DNA of 15,498 nt from JALVIU01 sp964462295 (GCA_964462295.1 CAYWXH010000035.1:1-15498); one strand, 5' to 3'. Shown: positions 7,634-15,162, counted from the stretch's first letter. A program made the numbers and translations. The notes: a model not told the origin generated them from the sequence alone.

Positions 7634-8711
7634 AATTTCTTTCTTTTTGCTTTTCCTTTCTTTGTTGTTTGTATCTTTTTCATGGGCCTCTGAAAAGGTT
7701 ATAGAAGGTCCAAAAGATATAATTGGAAAAAGTCTTTATGTTATGAATAATGGAGATATTGTAGTAGGTGGCCTTACTACCTCTCCTTCCTTTGGCATGA
7801 AAGATGTCTATATTGCAAGATTTAACAAAGATTATAGTACTGTTTGGAAACATCACTATGGGGGATTTTTTGATGATTGGGTGGAAGACCTTTATGTAGA
7901 TGACAAAGGTATATATCTACTTGGAACTACAAATTCATTTGGTACAGGCTGTAGTGATGTGCTTTTTCTTTGGTATTCTGTATCTGGAAGAAAGAAAAAT
8001 ATGACCCCCTATGGTGAGAGTTACTGTGAGATGGCAAAGTCCTTTGTCAAAACAGAAGATGGTTTTGTTATTTTGGCAAAGAGAAGGGATAGTCATGCAT
8101 CTTATATTTTTACAATAGATGAAAGAGGCAAAGTAGGGATGGAGATTGATATCCCGCATCTTGAATATCCAGAGGGTATCTTATACAAAAAGGATGTGGG
8201 TTATATAGTTTTTGGGCAGACACACGATTTTGGGCATGATTTTAAGATGGGAACATATATAGCACTTTTGGATATGAAAGGGAAAAAGATATGGGATAGG
8301 GTTTTAGGACAAGATAAGGAGTATTTTATAAAGAGTGCCACATGGGATGGTTATAGTATTATTTTTGGTGGGTTTTCCGGGCTTTCCCTTTATAATTTTT
8401 GGTCACCTCTTCTTATAAAGGTGGACCTTGCAGGAAATATAGAATATGAAAAACCGTGGAAGAAGAAAGAGTCAGAGGGTATAACTTCCCTTTCTTTTCA
8501 AAATGGTACTATCTATGGAGGAGGTTTTATTAAAAAAAATGGGGTCTTTCATCCTGCACTTTTTAAGAGGCGAAAAGATGGAAATCTTGAGGATATTATC
8601 CTGAATCATGAGGGTAAGATACTTGATGTAAAAGCGAGAAAGGGGAAAATCTATTATGTGGGATATGTGAATAAAGGTGAAAAATCGGCACTTCTTATAG
8701 GTAAATATTAG
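7614..8711 (+). CDS. exported seven-bladed beta-propeller protein, function unknown
   Basis: About 365 residues. The first 26 form a signal peptide (hydrophobic core FFLLFLSLLFV, likely cleavage after FSWA) with no lipobox cysteine. The rest divides into seven repeats of about 35-53 residues, near 35-84, 85-134, 135-182, 183-233, 234-286, 287-330 and 331-365. Each has a segment like G-I-Y-L-L-G, then a charged strand and a D-x-x-G-turn, as in YIARFNKDYSTVWKHHYGG. This is the SBBP/delta-60/PQQ-like propeller pattern. No catalytic motif is visible; a binding or scaffold role in the periplasm or at the surface is likely. ATG 7614 lies close behind GGTGG (7606-7610); TTG 7611 and GTG 7617 are alternatives. 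The overlap with galK implies cotranscription. Confidence 0.72.
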   Translation: MVQKFYRISFFLLFLSLLFVSFSWASEKVIEGPKDIIGKSLYVMNNGDIVVGGLTTSPSFGMKDVYIARFNKDYSTVWKHHYGGFFDDWVEDLYVDDKGIYLLGTTNSFGTGCSDVLFLWYSVSGRKKNMTPYGESYCEMAKSFVKTEDGFVILAKRRDSHASYIFTIDERGKVGMEIDIPHLEYPEGILYKKDVGYIVFGQTHDFGHDFKMGTYIALLDMKGKKIWDRVLGQDKEYFIKSATWDGYSIIFGGFSGLSLYNFWSPLLIKVDLAGNIEYEKPWKKKESEGITSLSFQNGTIYGGGFIKKNGVFHPALFKRRKDGNLEDIILNHEGKILDVKARKGKIYYVGYVNKGEKSALLIGKY

Positions 8712-8724
8712 AAGGAGGGGGATT

Positions 8725-9318
8725 ATGAGGAGGTTTTTCGGGTTTTTATTTTTTCTCTTGTTTGTCATAGAGGCCCTTTTGGGTTATTACTTTGTAAATT
8801 TTCACATACCAAAGGAGTATTTATCCCATCTTTTGAGTTTTTTCTCTTTTAATGACAAGATTCTTTTTGTTGTAAGTTTTCTTCTTCCGTATATTGTATT
8901 TTTTCTTATCTGGATGATACCCTTTTTCTTTGCAAAAAACGACGATAGGGAGTTTCTTGTAACATCTTTTTCATTTTTCTTTACAGCTACATTTGTTTTT
9001 GTATTTTACCTGTTATTTCATACCTCTTTTCTTTCTCCACATATCCCCCCTAAGACCTGGTTTGATAAAGGAATACTTTTTCTGTATTCATTAAATAGGC
9101 CTTCTAATCTTTTTCCTGTCCAATATGTAATTTTCACCATTCTTTCTAACTTGGTATTATTCAAACTAAATACTAAAGTGGCCTTTCTTCTCCTTCCCAT
9201 TACATTGCTTATGATCTATTTTTTCTTTACAATTGGCCAAATTATGCTTTTGAGTTTTATAACATCCCTCATTATATCTCTTTTTGGTTTTTTGATTTTT
9301 ATCTTAGCCATAATGTAA
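8725..9318 (+). CDS. PAP2-like integral membrane protein, probably catalytically inactive
   Basis: A 197-residue, very Phe-rich protein with about six hydrophobic segments (near 4-24, 46-69, 80-101, 131-147, 152-170, 172-196). The start is certain: GGAGG sits within ten bases of ATG 8725. Its layout resembles PAP2-superfamily lipid phosphatases of the PAP2_3 type. LPYIVFFLIWMIPFF (54-68) followed by KNDDREF (71-77) matches the family pattern of an iPYxxW helix followed by kDrxxf. YSLNRPSNLFPVQYV (121-135) aligns with the active-site segment that normally ends FPSLHV. However, the Ser and His of that motif are Val and Tyr, and the region 166-188, where SxxxxKQHxxxD is expected, has none of those residues. 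It is therefore either a pseudo-phosphatase or an unrelated membrane protein. It is third in the galK operon, 13 bases after the propeller gene. Confidence 0.6.
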   Translation: MRRFFGFLFFLLFVIEALLGYYFVNFHIPKEYLSHLLSFFSFNDKILFVVSFLLPYIVFFLIWMIPFFFAKNDDREFLVTSFSFFFTATFVFVFYLLFHTSFLSPHIPPKTWFDKGILFLYSLNRPSNLFPVQYVIFTILSNLVLFKLNTKVAFLLLPITLLMIYFFFTIGQIMLLSFITSLIISLFGFLIFILAIM

Positions 9319-9343
9319 TTTCATAAAAGGTTGTAGGCGATGC

Positions 9344-9371
9344 TTGGGTTAAAAATTTTATATGTTATAAT
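9344..9371 (+). promoter_or_regulatory. probable promoter of the BACON/TPR protein gene
   Basis: A perfect TATAAT (9366-9371) lies 16 bases after a weak -35 (TTGGGT, 9344-9349). The predicted start near 9378 leaves about 26 bases before the GTG start, including the ribosome site at 9391. Confidence 0.45.
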
Positions 9372-9390
9372 TATTAAAAATAGATAAGCT

Positions 9391-9397
9391 GGAGGTG
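9391..9397 (+). promoter_or_regulatory. Shine-Dalgarno site that fixes a GTG start
   Basis: GGAGGTG lies six bases before GTG 9404. The first in-frame GTG (9395) is part of the ribosome site itself and is excluded. Translation from 9404 gives a clean signal peptide beginning MKKIF. Confidence 0.75.
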
Positions 9398-9403
9398 GTA
9401 GAT

Positions 9404-11050
9404 GTGAAAAAGATTTTTGTTTTTATGTTTTTTATAGTCTTTGTGCTTAACTTTTCTTTGGTTGCCTTTTCAGATAACTTACTCACCTTTTCAAAAGATA
9501 CTCTCCTATTTGAGGATCCAGAGGATGTAATGTATATAAGTGTGATAAATCAGTCAGAAAAAGAGACTATACTTTATGAAATAGATGAATTTCCTGACTT
9601 TGTAATAATTTCTCCCCTTGAAGGAAAAATTTTCCCTCTGGGAGAGGAGAGGATAAAGGTAAGGCTTAAAAGGGGTATAAAACTTGAGTATAAAGAGGGA
9701 GATATTGTATTTATATATGCAAAAAAGTCAAACCCGAGAAATCTTATATATAAAAGGATAAGGGTAAAGTTTGCTCCTAATCATACATCTGTCTCCCCAA
9801 CTCCTTCTCCATCTCCAAGTCCGACCTCAACCCCTACTCCTTTACCAACCTTATCACCTACCCCTACACCATCACCCACTGCGATCCCAACTCCTACCTA
9901 TACACCGACTCCTTTACCAACCTCTACACCTGGGATTATTAAAATAGAGAAAGTAGGTGTTGTAGGAGAAAGGCCCCTTGTCTATAAAGAAGGTATAGGA
10001 TTTATCCCCTTAGATGAAGAGATTGCCGTAGGGGAAGAGATCAAATTTCAGGCTATCTTGGACCAAGAACTACTCTCTTCTTTTGATTCCTTAGCTTGGG
10101 AGAGCGATCCAGATACAGAAATTGTAAAGGTAGAGGGAGAAAGGGGAGAGGTTATTACTGTAAAGAGAGGTAAAAAAGGTACAGGTAGTCTCTTATGTAA
10201 GGTATTTGATAAAAGTGGAAAAGTCCTTGCCCAGGGCTCTCTTGATTTTCAGGTAGATGTAGGGGAAGATGTTTTAGAAAATACCAGAAAAGTTAAAGAA
10301 GAGATATCTAAAAAACTAAAAGATGCAAAGAATCTTTATAATATAAGGGATTTAGATGGGGCAGGGGCCCTCTATCAAGAAGTGCTTAAAATGGATCCGA
10401 ATAATAAAGATGCAAAATACGGGATTTCCCGAGTGGAGAAGGCAGAGAGAACGAGGAAAAAGGCTATTTCTATATATGAAAAAGCAAGATATTATCTAAA
10501 AAAGGGTGATATAAAAGGGGCCTATAGACAAATAATGGCTATAGGTAATTATATGTGGGCATTCTCAAAACAAGATCCCTTAAGAAAAGAGATATCTTCC
10601 TTAAAGGCCAAGATTTTAGCATTGTACACCCCTACTTCTGGAAAGATACATAAATATAAGGCACCAGGTACAAATACATACATCTATACAGGTACTCGAG
10701 CAAACCTTTCTGTATTTTCTAAAAAACTTGGTACACCACTTTATAAGGAATCAGAAATTCCAGGGTTTAATGCAAGATATAAGTTTTATGGTTTTTCTAA
10801 AGGGTTAATTATGCAAGAACTTAAGACGGGAAGATGGGAAGGTGTATTTAAAGATTTCTCGAAAACTTACACACTCGATCTTGCGTTTTTGAAGATTCTG
10901 ACAGTAAATAAAAAACTTATCTCTCGATTAGGGAAGGGTAGAACCCCGGGTATTTTTCTCTTTAAGGGAAGGCTTAAAATTCAAGCTTTTGATAGAGGGG
11001 TTATAGTAGAGGAAGAAGAGAGTAAAACAGTTTGGTATAAGATTTATTAA
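9404..11050 (+). CDS. exported Ig/BACON-like, Pro-rich linker, TPR-containing protein, function unknown
   Basis: 548 residues from GTG 9404. Visible order: signal peptide 1-23 with no lipobox; a beta-rich domain at about 24-125, whose segment PDFVIISPLEGKIFPLGEERI (two lines of strand and turn) resembles BACON/Ig-like carbohydrate-associated domains; a Pro/Ser/Thr linker at 128-176, nearly all P, S and T; a second beta-rich domain at about 180-290; helices at about 295-405 with TPR character (repeated A-K-x-L-Y and D-P-N-N-K-D-A); then an unrecognised beta-rich C-terminus (410-548). No enzyme motif is seen. A periplasmic or surface assembly or binding role is the most that can be inferred. 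It has its own promoter and sits between the galK operon and the importer. Domain names are by pattern only. Confidence 0.7.
   Translation: MKKIFVFMFFIVFVLNFSLVAFSDNLLTFSKDTLLFEDPEDVMYISVINQSEKETILYEIDEFPDFVIISPLEGKIFPLGEERIKVRLKRGIKLEYKEGDIVFIYAKKSNPRNLIYKRIRVKFAPNHTSVSPTPSPSPSPTSTPTPLPTLSPTPTPSPTAIPTPTYTPTPLPTSTPGIIKIEKVGVVGERPLVYKEGIGFIPLDEEIAVGEEIKFQAILDQELLSSFDSLAWESDPDTEIVKVEGERGEVITVKRGKKGTGSLLCKVFDKSGKVLAQGSLDFQVDVGEDVLENTRKVKEEISKKLKDAKNLYNIRDLDGAGALYQEVLKMDPNNKDAKYGISRVEKAERTRKKAISIYEKARYYLKKGDIKGAYRQIMAIGNYMWAFSKQDPLRKEISSLKAKILALYTPTSGKIHKYKAPGTNTYIYTGTRANLSVFSKKLGTPLYKESEIPGFNARYKFYGFSKGLIMQELKTGRWEGVFKDFSKTYTLDLAFLKILTVNKKLISRLGKGRTPGIFLFKGRLKIQAFDRGVIVEEEESKTVWYKIY
9785..9931 (+). 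repeat. low-complexity Pro/Ser/Thr-coding tract
   Basis: Codons for P, S and T alternate here with short internal duplications; for example, actcctttaccaacct occurs at 9836-9851 and again at 9908-9923. The tract encodes a flexible linker and is prone to length variation by slippage or unequal recombination. Confidence 0.8.
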
Positions 11051-11057
11051 AAGATAT

Positions 11058-11087
11058 TTGACAGTATTGACTTCCATATGATATATT
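11058..11087 (+). promoter_or_regulatory. promoter of the polyamine-type importer operon
   Basis: TTGACA (11058-11063) and TATATT (11082-11087) are 18 bases apart. The predicted start near 11094 leaves about 30 bases before GTG 11124. A second -35-like TTGACT (11067-11072) has no well-spaced -10. No operator palindrome is apparent. Confidence 0.6.
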
Positions 11088-11110
11088 AATTTTATAAATA
11101 AATCTTTTGA

Positions 11111-11118
11111 GGAGGTGG
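11111..11118 (+). promoter_or_regulatory. Shine-Dalgarno site that fixes a GTG start
   Basis: GGAGGTGG lies five bases before GTG 11124. The in-frame GTG at 11115 is inside this site and is excluded. Confidence 0.75.
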
Positions 11119-11123
11119 TTTTT

Positions 11124-12158
11124 GTGAAAAGACTTTTTGTATTAGTCTTTGCACTGGTCTTTTTATTGAGTGGATTGGCATTTTCTGGGAGCAAGGTATA
11201 TGTCTCTACCTGGGGTTTTAATCTTGATCTTATTGATAAGAACATTACAAAACCCTTTAAGGCAAATTATGGTATAGATATAGTAAGGGAACTTGGTAAT
11301 AATTCTACTCGTCTTACCAAGCTTGAGGTCCAGAAGAAAAACCCTGTGATTGATGTGGTCCATTTTGCAGATTACTATGCAGCACTTGCTAAAACAAAGG
11401 GTCTTATTCAACCTATTGATGTTTCAAAATTGAAAAACTATGACAAGATCTATGACTTTGCAAAAGACCCTATCGGAGGCAATTATGCCATTGCCTATTC
11501 TGTTTTTGGATACAGTATCGTATATAGAACAGATAAGATAAAGACCCCTATTACCTCTTGGAAGGACTTTTGGAGAGAGGATCTAAAGGGAAGGATTGCA
11601 CTGCCTAATATTACCATTACCTATGGTCCTGCCTTTATGATACTTACAAATGAACTCTGGGGTGGTAAGGCAGATGACCCATCTTTATCTTTAGCATTTG
11701 ATAAGCTTGCCGCTTTAAAACCTAATGTTGTAACATTTTACAAAAGGTCATCAGAGCTTATAAACTTATTTAAAATGGGTGAGATTTGGGCAGCCCCTGT
11801 GCCAAGATTTGCATGGGGAAGACTTTTGGCAACAGGTTTACCCTTAAAATGGGTAAATCCTAAAGAAGGAATGCTTGGTTTTATGAGTACGGTAAGTATT
11901 GTAAAAGGGGCCAAACATCTTGATGAGGCTTATAAGTATATTGATTTTATATTAAGCAAAGATGTTCAAGAGGCTGAGGCTATGGATCTTGTAGATTCTC
12001 CTGTAAATAAAGGGGTAAAGGTTCCAAAGGAGATAGCAGAAAAGCTTACCTATGGCGAAGCCCAGATGAAATCACTCCGTTTTTATGACTTGAATTTTAT
12101 AGTTAAGAATAGGGATAAATGGTTGAAGATTTGGAATGAAAAAATAGCAGGGAAATAG
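11124..12158 (+). CDS. ABC importer substrate-binding protein, PotD-like (polyamine or similar)
   Basis: A 344-residue exported protein. The signal peptide is about residues 1-21 (core LFVLVFALVFLLSGLAF), with no lipobox cysteine, so it should be a free periplasmic protein. The mature part begins VYVSTWGFN and continues into a type II periplasmic-binding fold. Characteristic stretches are NNSTRLTKLEVQKKNPVIDVV (split across 59-79), YSVFGYSIVYRTDKI and SWKDFWREDLKGRIALP. They resemble PotD/PotF and the SBP_bac_6/8 group. Relatives bind spermidine, putrescine, ferric iron, thiamine or aminoethylphosphonate; the ligand cannot be settled by eye. It is the first gene of a four-gene operon (binding protein, two permeases, ATPase), as in many polyamine-type systems. 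The start is set by the GGAGGTGG five bases upstream. Confidence 0.85.
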   Translation: MKRLFVLVFALVFLLSGLAFSGSKVYVSTWGFNLDLIDKNITKPFKANYGIDIVRELGNNSTRLTKLEVQKKNPVIDVVHFADYYAALAKTKGLIQPIDVSKLKNYDKIYDFAKDPIGGNYAIAYSVFGYSIVYRTDKIKTPITSWKDFWREDLKGRIALPNITITYGPAFMILTNELWGGKADDPSLSLAFDKLAALKPNVVTFYKRSSELINLFKMGEIWAAPVPRFAWGRLLATGLPLKWVNPKEGMLGFMSTVSIVKGAKHLDEAYKYIDFILSKDVQEAEAMDLVDSPVNKGVKVPKEIAEKLTYGEAQMKSLRFYDLNFIVKNRDKWLKIWNEKIAGK

Positions 12159-12164
12159 TAAGTA

Positions 12165-12983
12165 GTGAGAAGGGTTTTGCTTTTAGTTTTACCAACTATC
12201 TCTTTTGTGGTGGTCTTTTTTCTGATTCCACTACTTATGGTATTTGGCCAGAGTGTCTACCATCCACCTGGGGGCTGGACACTCTGGCCATACCTTTCTT
12301 TCTTTCAGGATAGGGTAGCACGTGAGGCCTATTTTAGAAGTATATATATAGCCTTTTGGACTACTTTGTTTGCCATCTTTATATCTTACCCCGCTTCATC
12401 TGCCATAGTATCTATAAAAAATAGGTCTTTAAAGACTTTTGTTATGACCCTTACAGTTCTTCCCCTTATGACAAATCCTGTTGCGAGAACCTTTGCTTGG
12501 CTTGCCATACTGGGAAGGCATGGACTTATAAATAAATTGTTTATATGGCTTGGAGTGTATAAAGAACCAGTGAGACTTCTTTATACTGAAGGTGCTGTAT
12601 TTGTTGGCCTATTACAGCTATTTATGCCACTTATGATACTTTCTCTGGTAAGTGCACTTGAGAATATCCCTGAAGACCTTTTCCTTGCTGCAAGGAGTCT
12701 TGGGGCAAATGGCTTTAAAACATTTATCAAGGTGAAGCTTCCTTTAAGTAAAGAGGGTCTTATTATAGGAGGAACACTTGTTTTTACAGGTTCTATTACA
12801 GCATATGTAACCCCTGCAATCCTTGGTGGGAGTAAGGTACTTATGTTGAGTACATTGCTTTATCAAAAGGCTTCTGTAGTCCTTGATTGGAATATGGCCA
12901 CCGTTATTGCAGTTATTATGTTTTTAACTACTCTTTTCATAAATGGTCTATTACGTAGAGTTGGAGGTATAAGGAAAGCATGA
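12165..12983 (+). CDS. ABC importer permease, PotB-like
   Basis: A 272-residue inner-membrane protein with about six transmembrane helices. It pairs with the next gene product to form the channel. The cytoplasmic coupling loop is clear: EDLFLAARSLGANGFKTFIK (170-189) is the EAA motif that docks on the ATPase. The stretch from 221 (GGSKVLMLSTLLYQ) is typical of PotB. GTG 12165 is the first possible start because an in-frame TAA lies six bases upstream (12159-12161). No good Shine-Dalgarno is within normal range, so expression may depend on coupling to the binding-protein gene that ends at 12158. A strong inverted repeat lies inside the gene at 12245-12290. The next gene overlaps in an ATGA junction. 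Confidence 0.88.
   Translation: MRRVLLLVLPTISFVVVFFLIPLLMVFGQSVYHPPGGWTLWPYLSFFQDRVAREAYFRSIYIAFWTTLFAIFISYPASSAIVSIKNRSLKTFVMTLTVLPLMTNPVARTFAWLAILGRHGLINKLFIWLGVYKEPVRLLYTEGAVFVGLLQLFMPLMILSLVSALENIPEDLFLAARSLGANGFKTFIKVKLPLSKEGLIIGGTLVFTGSITAYVTPAILGGSKVLMLSTLLYQKASVVLDWNMATVIAVIMFLTTLFINGLLRRVGGIRKA
12245..12290 (+). repeat. perfect 13-bp inverted repeat (hairpin) inside the PotB-like gene
   Basis: TGGCCAGAGTGTC (12245-12257) and GACACTCTGGCCA (12278-12290) are exact reverse complements separated by 20 bases. The mRNA can form a stable GC-rich stem about 80 bases after the permease start. No T-run follows, so it is not a classical terminator. It lies in normal coding sequence (near residues 28-42). 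Confidence 0.85.
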
Positions 12984-13759
12984 AGACAGGCCTTTTTTCT
13001 TATTTTATGTTAGTACTTGCCATTATTTTTCTTATAGGTCCATTTGTTATTATCTTTTCTGCATCATTTAGTCAGAGCCAAACTCTTTCTTTTCCTCCTG
13101 TGGGGTTTACCCTTTTTTGGTTTCAAAAGGTGGTTTCTATGCCTATGTTTATAAATGCATTTAAGATAAGCATACAAATTGCTATTTTGGCATCATTTTT
13201 TGCACTTTTATTGGGCATCCCTGTGGCTTATGCCCTTGCAAGATTTTCTTTTTTCGGAAAGAGGGTAGTGGAGCTTGCCACTACTTTTCCTGTAATAGTT
13301 CCTCAGATGGTTGCAGGACTTGCCCTTTTGCGTATCTTCGTACTTATGGGGGTGTTTTCCATAAACACCACCCTCCTTATAGGACATACTATTATTATCC
13401 TTCCCTTTGCTGTAAGGATGATTCACTCATCAATCCTCAATCTCCCAGTTTCTGTAGAGGAGGCTGCTGTAAGCCTTGGGGCATCTCGCATCAAAACTTT
13501 CTTTTTGGTAGTACTTCCCAATATAAGTGTAGGGCTTATATCTGCTTTTATCCTTACTTTTATAACCTCCTTTAATAATGTCCCTATATCATTGTTTCTT
13601 ACAGGACCCGGAGTTTCTACTCTTCCCATAGTAATGCTTACATATATGGAATACTACTTTGATCCAAGTATTGCAGCACTTGCCACGATCCTTATAGTTA
13701 TTACATTGGGGGTAGTATTTACGATGCAAAAATTACTTGGGGTATCCAAGATTATATAG
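12980..13759 (+). CDS. ABC importer permease, PotC-like
   Basis: A 259-residue membrane protein with about six helices, the second half of the importer channel. The EAA loop is EEAAVSLGASRIKTFFLVV (160-178), and the following SFNNVPISLFLTGPG (197-211) is typical of PotC-type permeases. ATG 12980 overlaps the preceding TGA by four bases (ATGA), indicating translational coupling and equal subunit production. GGAGG at 12963-12967 and AAGGAAA just before the ATG provide ribosome binding. Together with the PotB-like subunit it forms a heterodimeric channel that takes solute from the periplasmic binding protein. Confidence 0.88.
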   Translation: MKTGLFSYFMLVLAIIFLIGPFVIIFSASFSQSQTLSFPPVGFTLFWFQKVVSMPMFINAFKISIQIAILASFFALLLGIPVAYALARFSFFGKRVVELATTFPVIVPQMVAGLALLRIFVLMGVFSINTTLLIGHTIIILPFAVRMIHSSILNLPVSVEEAAVSLGASRIKTFFLVVLPNISVGLISAFILTFITSFNNVPISLFLTGPGVSTLPIVMLTYMEYYFDPSIAALATILIVITLGVVFTMQKLLGVSKII

Positions 13760-13768
13760 GAGAAGGTT

Positions 13769-14845
13769 ATGGCATTTTTAGAACTTTTAAATATTTCAGT
13801 AGAATATGAGAGAGGTAGTTCTGTTCTCTCGGGATTTTCATTATCCGTAGAAAAAGGAGAATTTGTCTCCCTTTTAGGTCCGTCTGGGTGTGGAAAAACT
13901 ACAACTTTAAGGGCTATAGCAGGATTTTTGCCTGTAGTAGATGGAGAGATCCGTGTAGATGGGAAGATTTATAATAATTTACCCCCTAATAAGAGAAATA
14001 TGGGATTTGTTTTTCAAAATTATGCACTCTTTCCCCATCTTACCGTATTTGAAAATGTTGCCTTTGGCTTACGTATGAGAAATGTATCCAAAAATATTAT
14101 AGAAAAAAAGGTCCTTGAGGCACTATCTTTTGTAGGGCTTTCTGGATATGAAAATAGGGTTCCTTCACAACTTTCAGGAGGTCAACAGCAGCGTGTTGCT
14201 ATTGCAAGGGCAATAGTTATTCAACCAGATCTCTTACTTATGGATGAACCCCTTTCCAATTTGGATGCAAAACTTAGAACAGAAATGAGAACAGAACTTG
14301 CAAGGATGCAAAGAGAGCTCCGTATAACTACTGTATATGTAACCCATGATCAGTCAGAGGCACTTGCCCTATCAGATAGGGTTGCAGTTATAAATAAAGG
14401 GAAGATAGAGCAATATGATACACCTGAAAATCTATATCATAACCCTAAAACTATTTTTGTTGCAAAATTTATGGGTTTTGAGTCACTATTTAAAGGAAAG
14501 GTTTTAAGAGAAGACAGTGGATATGTCATAATAAAAAATGAAAAAGGGGAAACTATAAAAGGAAAAAAGATGACAGATTTACACCCTTCTAATGATGCTA
14601 TAGCACTTAGTCGGGCAGGCTATCTAAAACTTCAAAAAGAAAAAACTCCAAACTCTCTTCCTACAAAAGTGGTTGGGAAAATCTTTCAAGGAGAGACAGT
14701 ACTTTATGTGGTGCAAAGGGATATGTTGGTAAATGTGGAGCTACCCATTAAAGATGCCTTATGGAATCAAGATGAGAACTTATTCCTTACCTATGAGCCA
14801 GATTATGTATTGGTATTTGAGGGAGATAGTGAGGATAATGATTAG
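13769..14845 (+). CDS. ABC importer ATP-binding protein, PotA-like
   Basis: A 358-residue cytosolic ATPase of the PotA/MalK/FbpC class. Motifs: Walker A GPSGCGKT (37-44), Q-loop FQNYALFPHLTV (82-93, Gln83), signature LSGGQQQR (135-142), Walker B LLLMDEP (155-161), D-loop SNLDAKLR (163-170) and switch histidine 193 in VTHDQSEALALSDR. After about 240 comes a beta-rich C-terminal region of TOBE type (SLFKGKV onward), which in relatives contacts the partner subunit or senses solute. This region is more divergent than the nucleotide-binding domain. The ribosome site AGGAGAAGG (13758-13766) lies just before ATG 13769, nine bases after the permease gene. This is the last gene of the operon, with no clear terminator after it. 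Confidence 0.92.
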   Translation: MAFLELLNISVEYERGSSVLSGFSLSVEKGEFVSLLGPSGCGKTTTLRAIAGFLPVVDGEIRVDGKIYNNLPPNKRNMGFVFQNYALFPHLTVFENVAFGLRMRNVSKNIIEKKVLEALSFVGLSGYENRVPSQLSGGQQQRVAIARAIVIQPDLLLMDEPLSNLDAKLRTEMRTELARMQRELRITTVYVTHDQSEALALSDRVAVINKGKIEQYDTPENLYHNPKTIFVAKFMGFESLFKGKVLREDSGYVIIKNEKGETIKGKKMTDLHPSNDAIALSRAGYLKLQKEKTPNSLPTKVVGKIFQGETVLYVVQRDMLVNVELPIKDALWNQDENLFLTYEPDYVLVFEGDSEDND

Positions 14846-14976
14846 CTATTTATATATGTAAGTACTTGTATCTTTTGTTAGAATGTAGCAGCTTTGCCCC
14901 TTCTTTGACTGTTGACAAAATTCACCCTTGCCTTCTTCATTAGGAGGGACTATTTTTACTTTTGGCCTTTTTTTTC
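14846..14976. other. intergenic stretch without recognised features
   Basis: This stretch holds no credible gene, RNA or terminator. It contains two -35-like hexamers (TTGACT 14905-14910, TTGACA 14912-14917) without a -10 at proper distance. There is also a weak five-pair hairpin (CCTTC 14932-14936 with GGAGG) followed by a loose T-rich run. Transcription from the importer operon may continue into the repeat block. Confidence 0.6.
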
Positions 14977-15065
14977 GTCATTACAAGGGCCACCCCCACT
15001 CTTTGCCATTGCGAGCTCTTCCCCCCTGTCATTGCGAGACCCTTCTCCCCCCTTGTCATTGCGAG
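14977..15065 (+). repeat. four solitary left arms of the palindromic repeat
   Basis: Arms at 14977-14987 (TTACAAG variant), 15005-15015 (starts GCC), 15028-15038 and 15055-15065 lack the matching CAATCT half. The spacing between them is uneven and filled with C-rich sequence. Two more solitary arms lie at 15134-15144 and 15422-15432. Confidence 0.75.
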
Positions 15066-15082
15066 TCCCACCCTTTCCCCTT

Positions 15083-15117
15083 GTCATTGCGAGCACCCGT
15101 AGGGGCCGTGGCAATCT
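15083..15117 (+). repeat. complete palindromic unit 1
   Basis: The outer stem is ATTGC (15086-15090) with GCAAT (15111-15115). The centre pairs GCaCCC with GGGGC around the loop gta. Confidence 0.8.
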
Positions 15118-15162
15118 GCGACCCCCAAGGTTTGTCATTACAAGCCCCACCCTTTCCCCCTT

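Noticed and set aside
7128..7683. Leftward frames of 125 and 159 codons inside galK
   Set aside because: They are shadows of a well-supported gene, with no ribosome site and no recognisable protein pattern.
11835..11859. Nine-pair stem with one wobble in the binding-protein gene
   Set aside because: It is AT-rich and only slightly beyond chance, with no placement that suggests a role.
13265..13369. Shorter stems in the PotC-like gene (7 pairs at 13265-13284, 7 pairs at 13351-13369)
   Set aside because: Several seven-pair stems with short loops are expected by chance in a window of this size.
14905..14945. TTGACT and TTGACA hexamers as a promoter reading into the repeat block
   Set aside because: No TATAAT-like hexamer occurs at 15-19 bases from either, and there is no gene downstream.
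14932..14960. CCTTC/GGAGG hairpin followed by ATTTTTACTTTT as terminator of the importer operon
   Set aside because: It has only five pairs including a wobble, and the T-run is interrupted; too weak to call.
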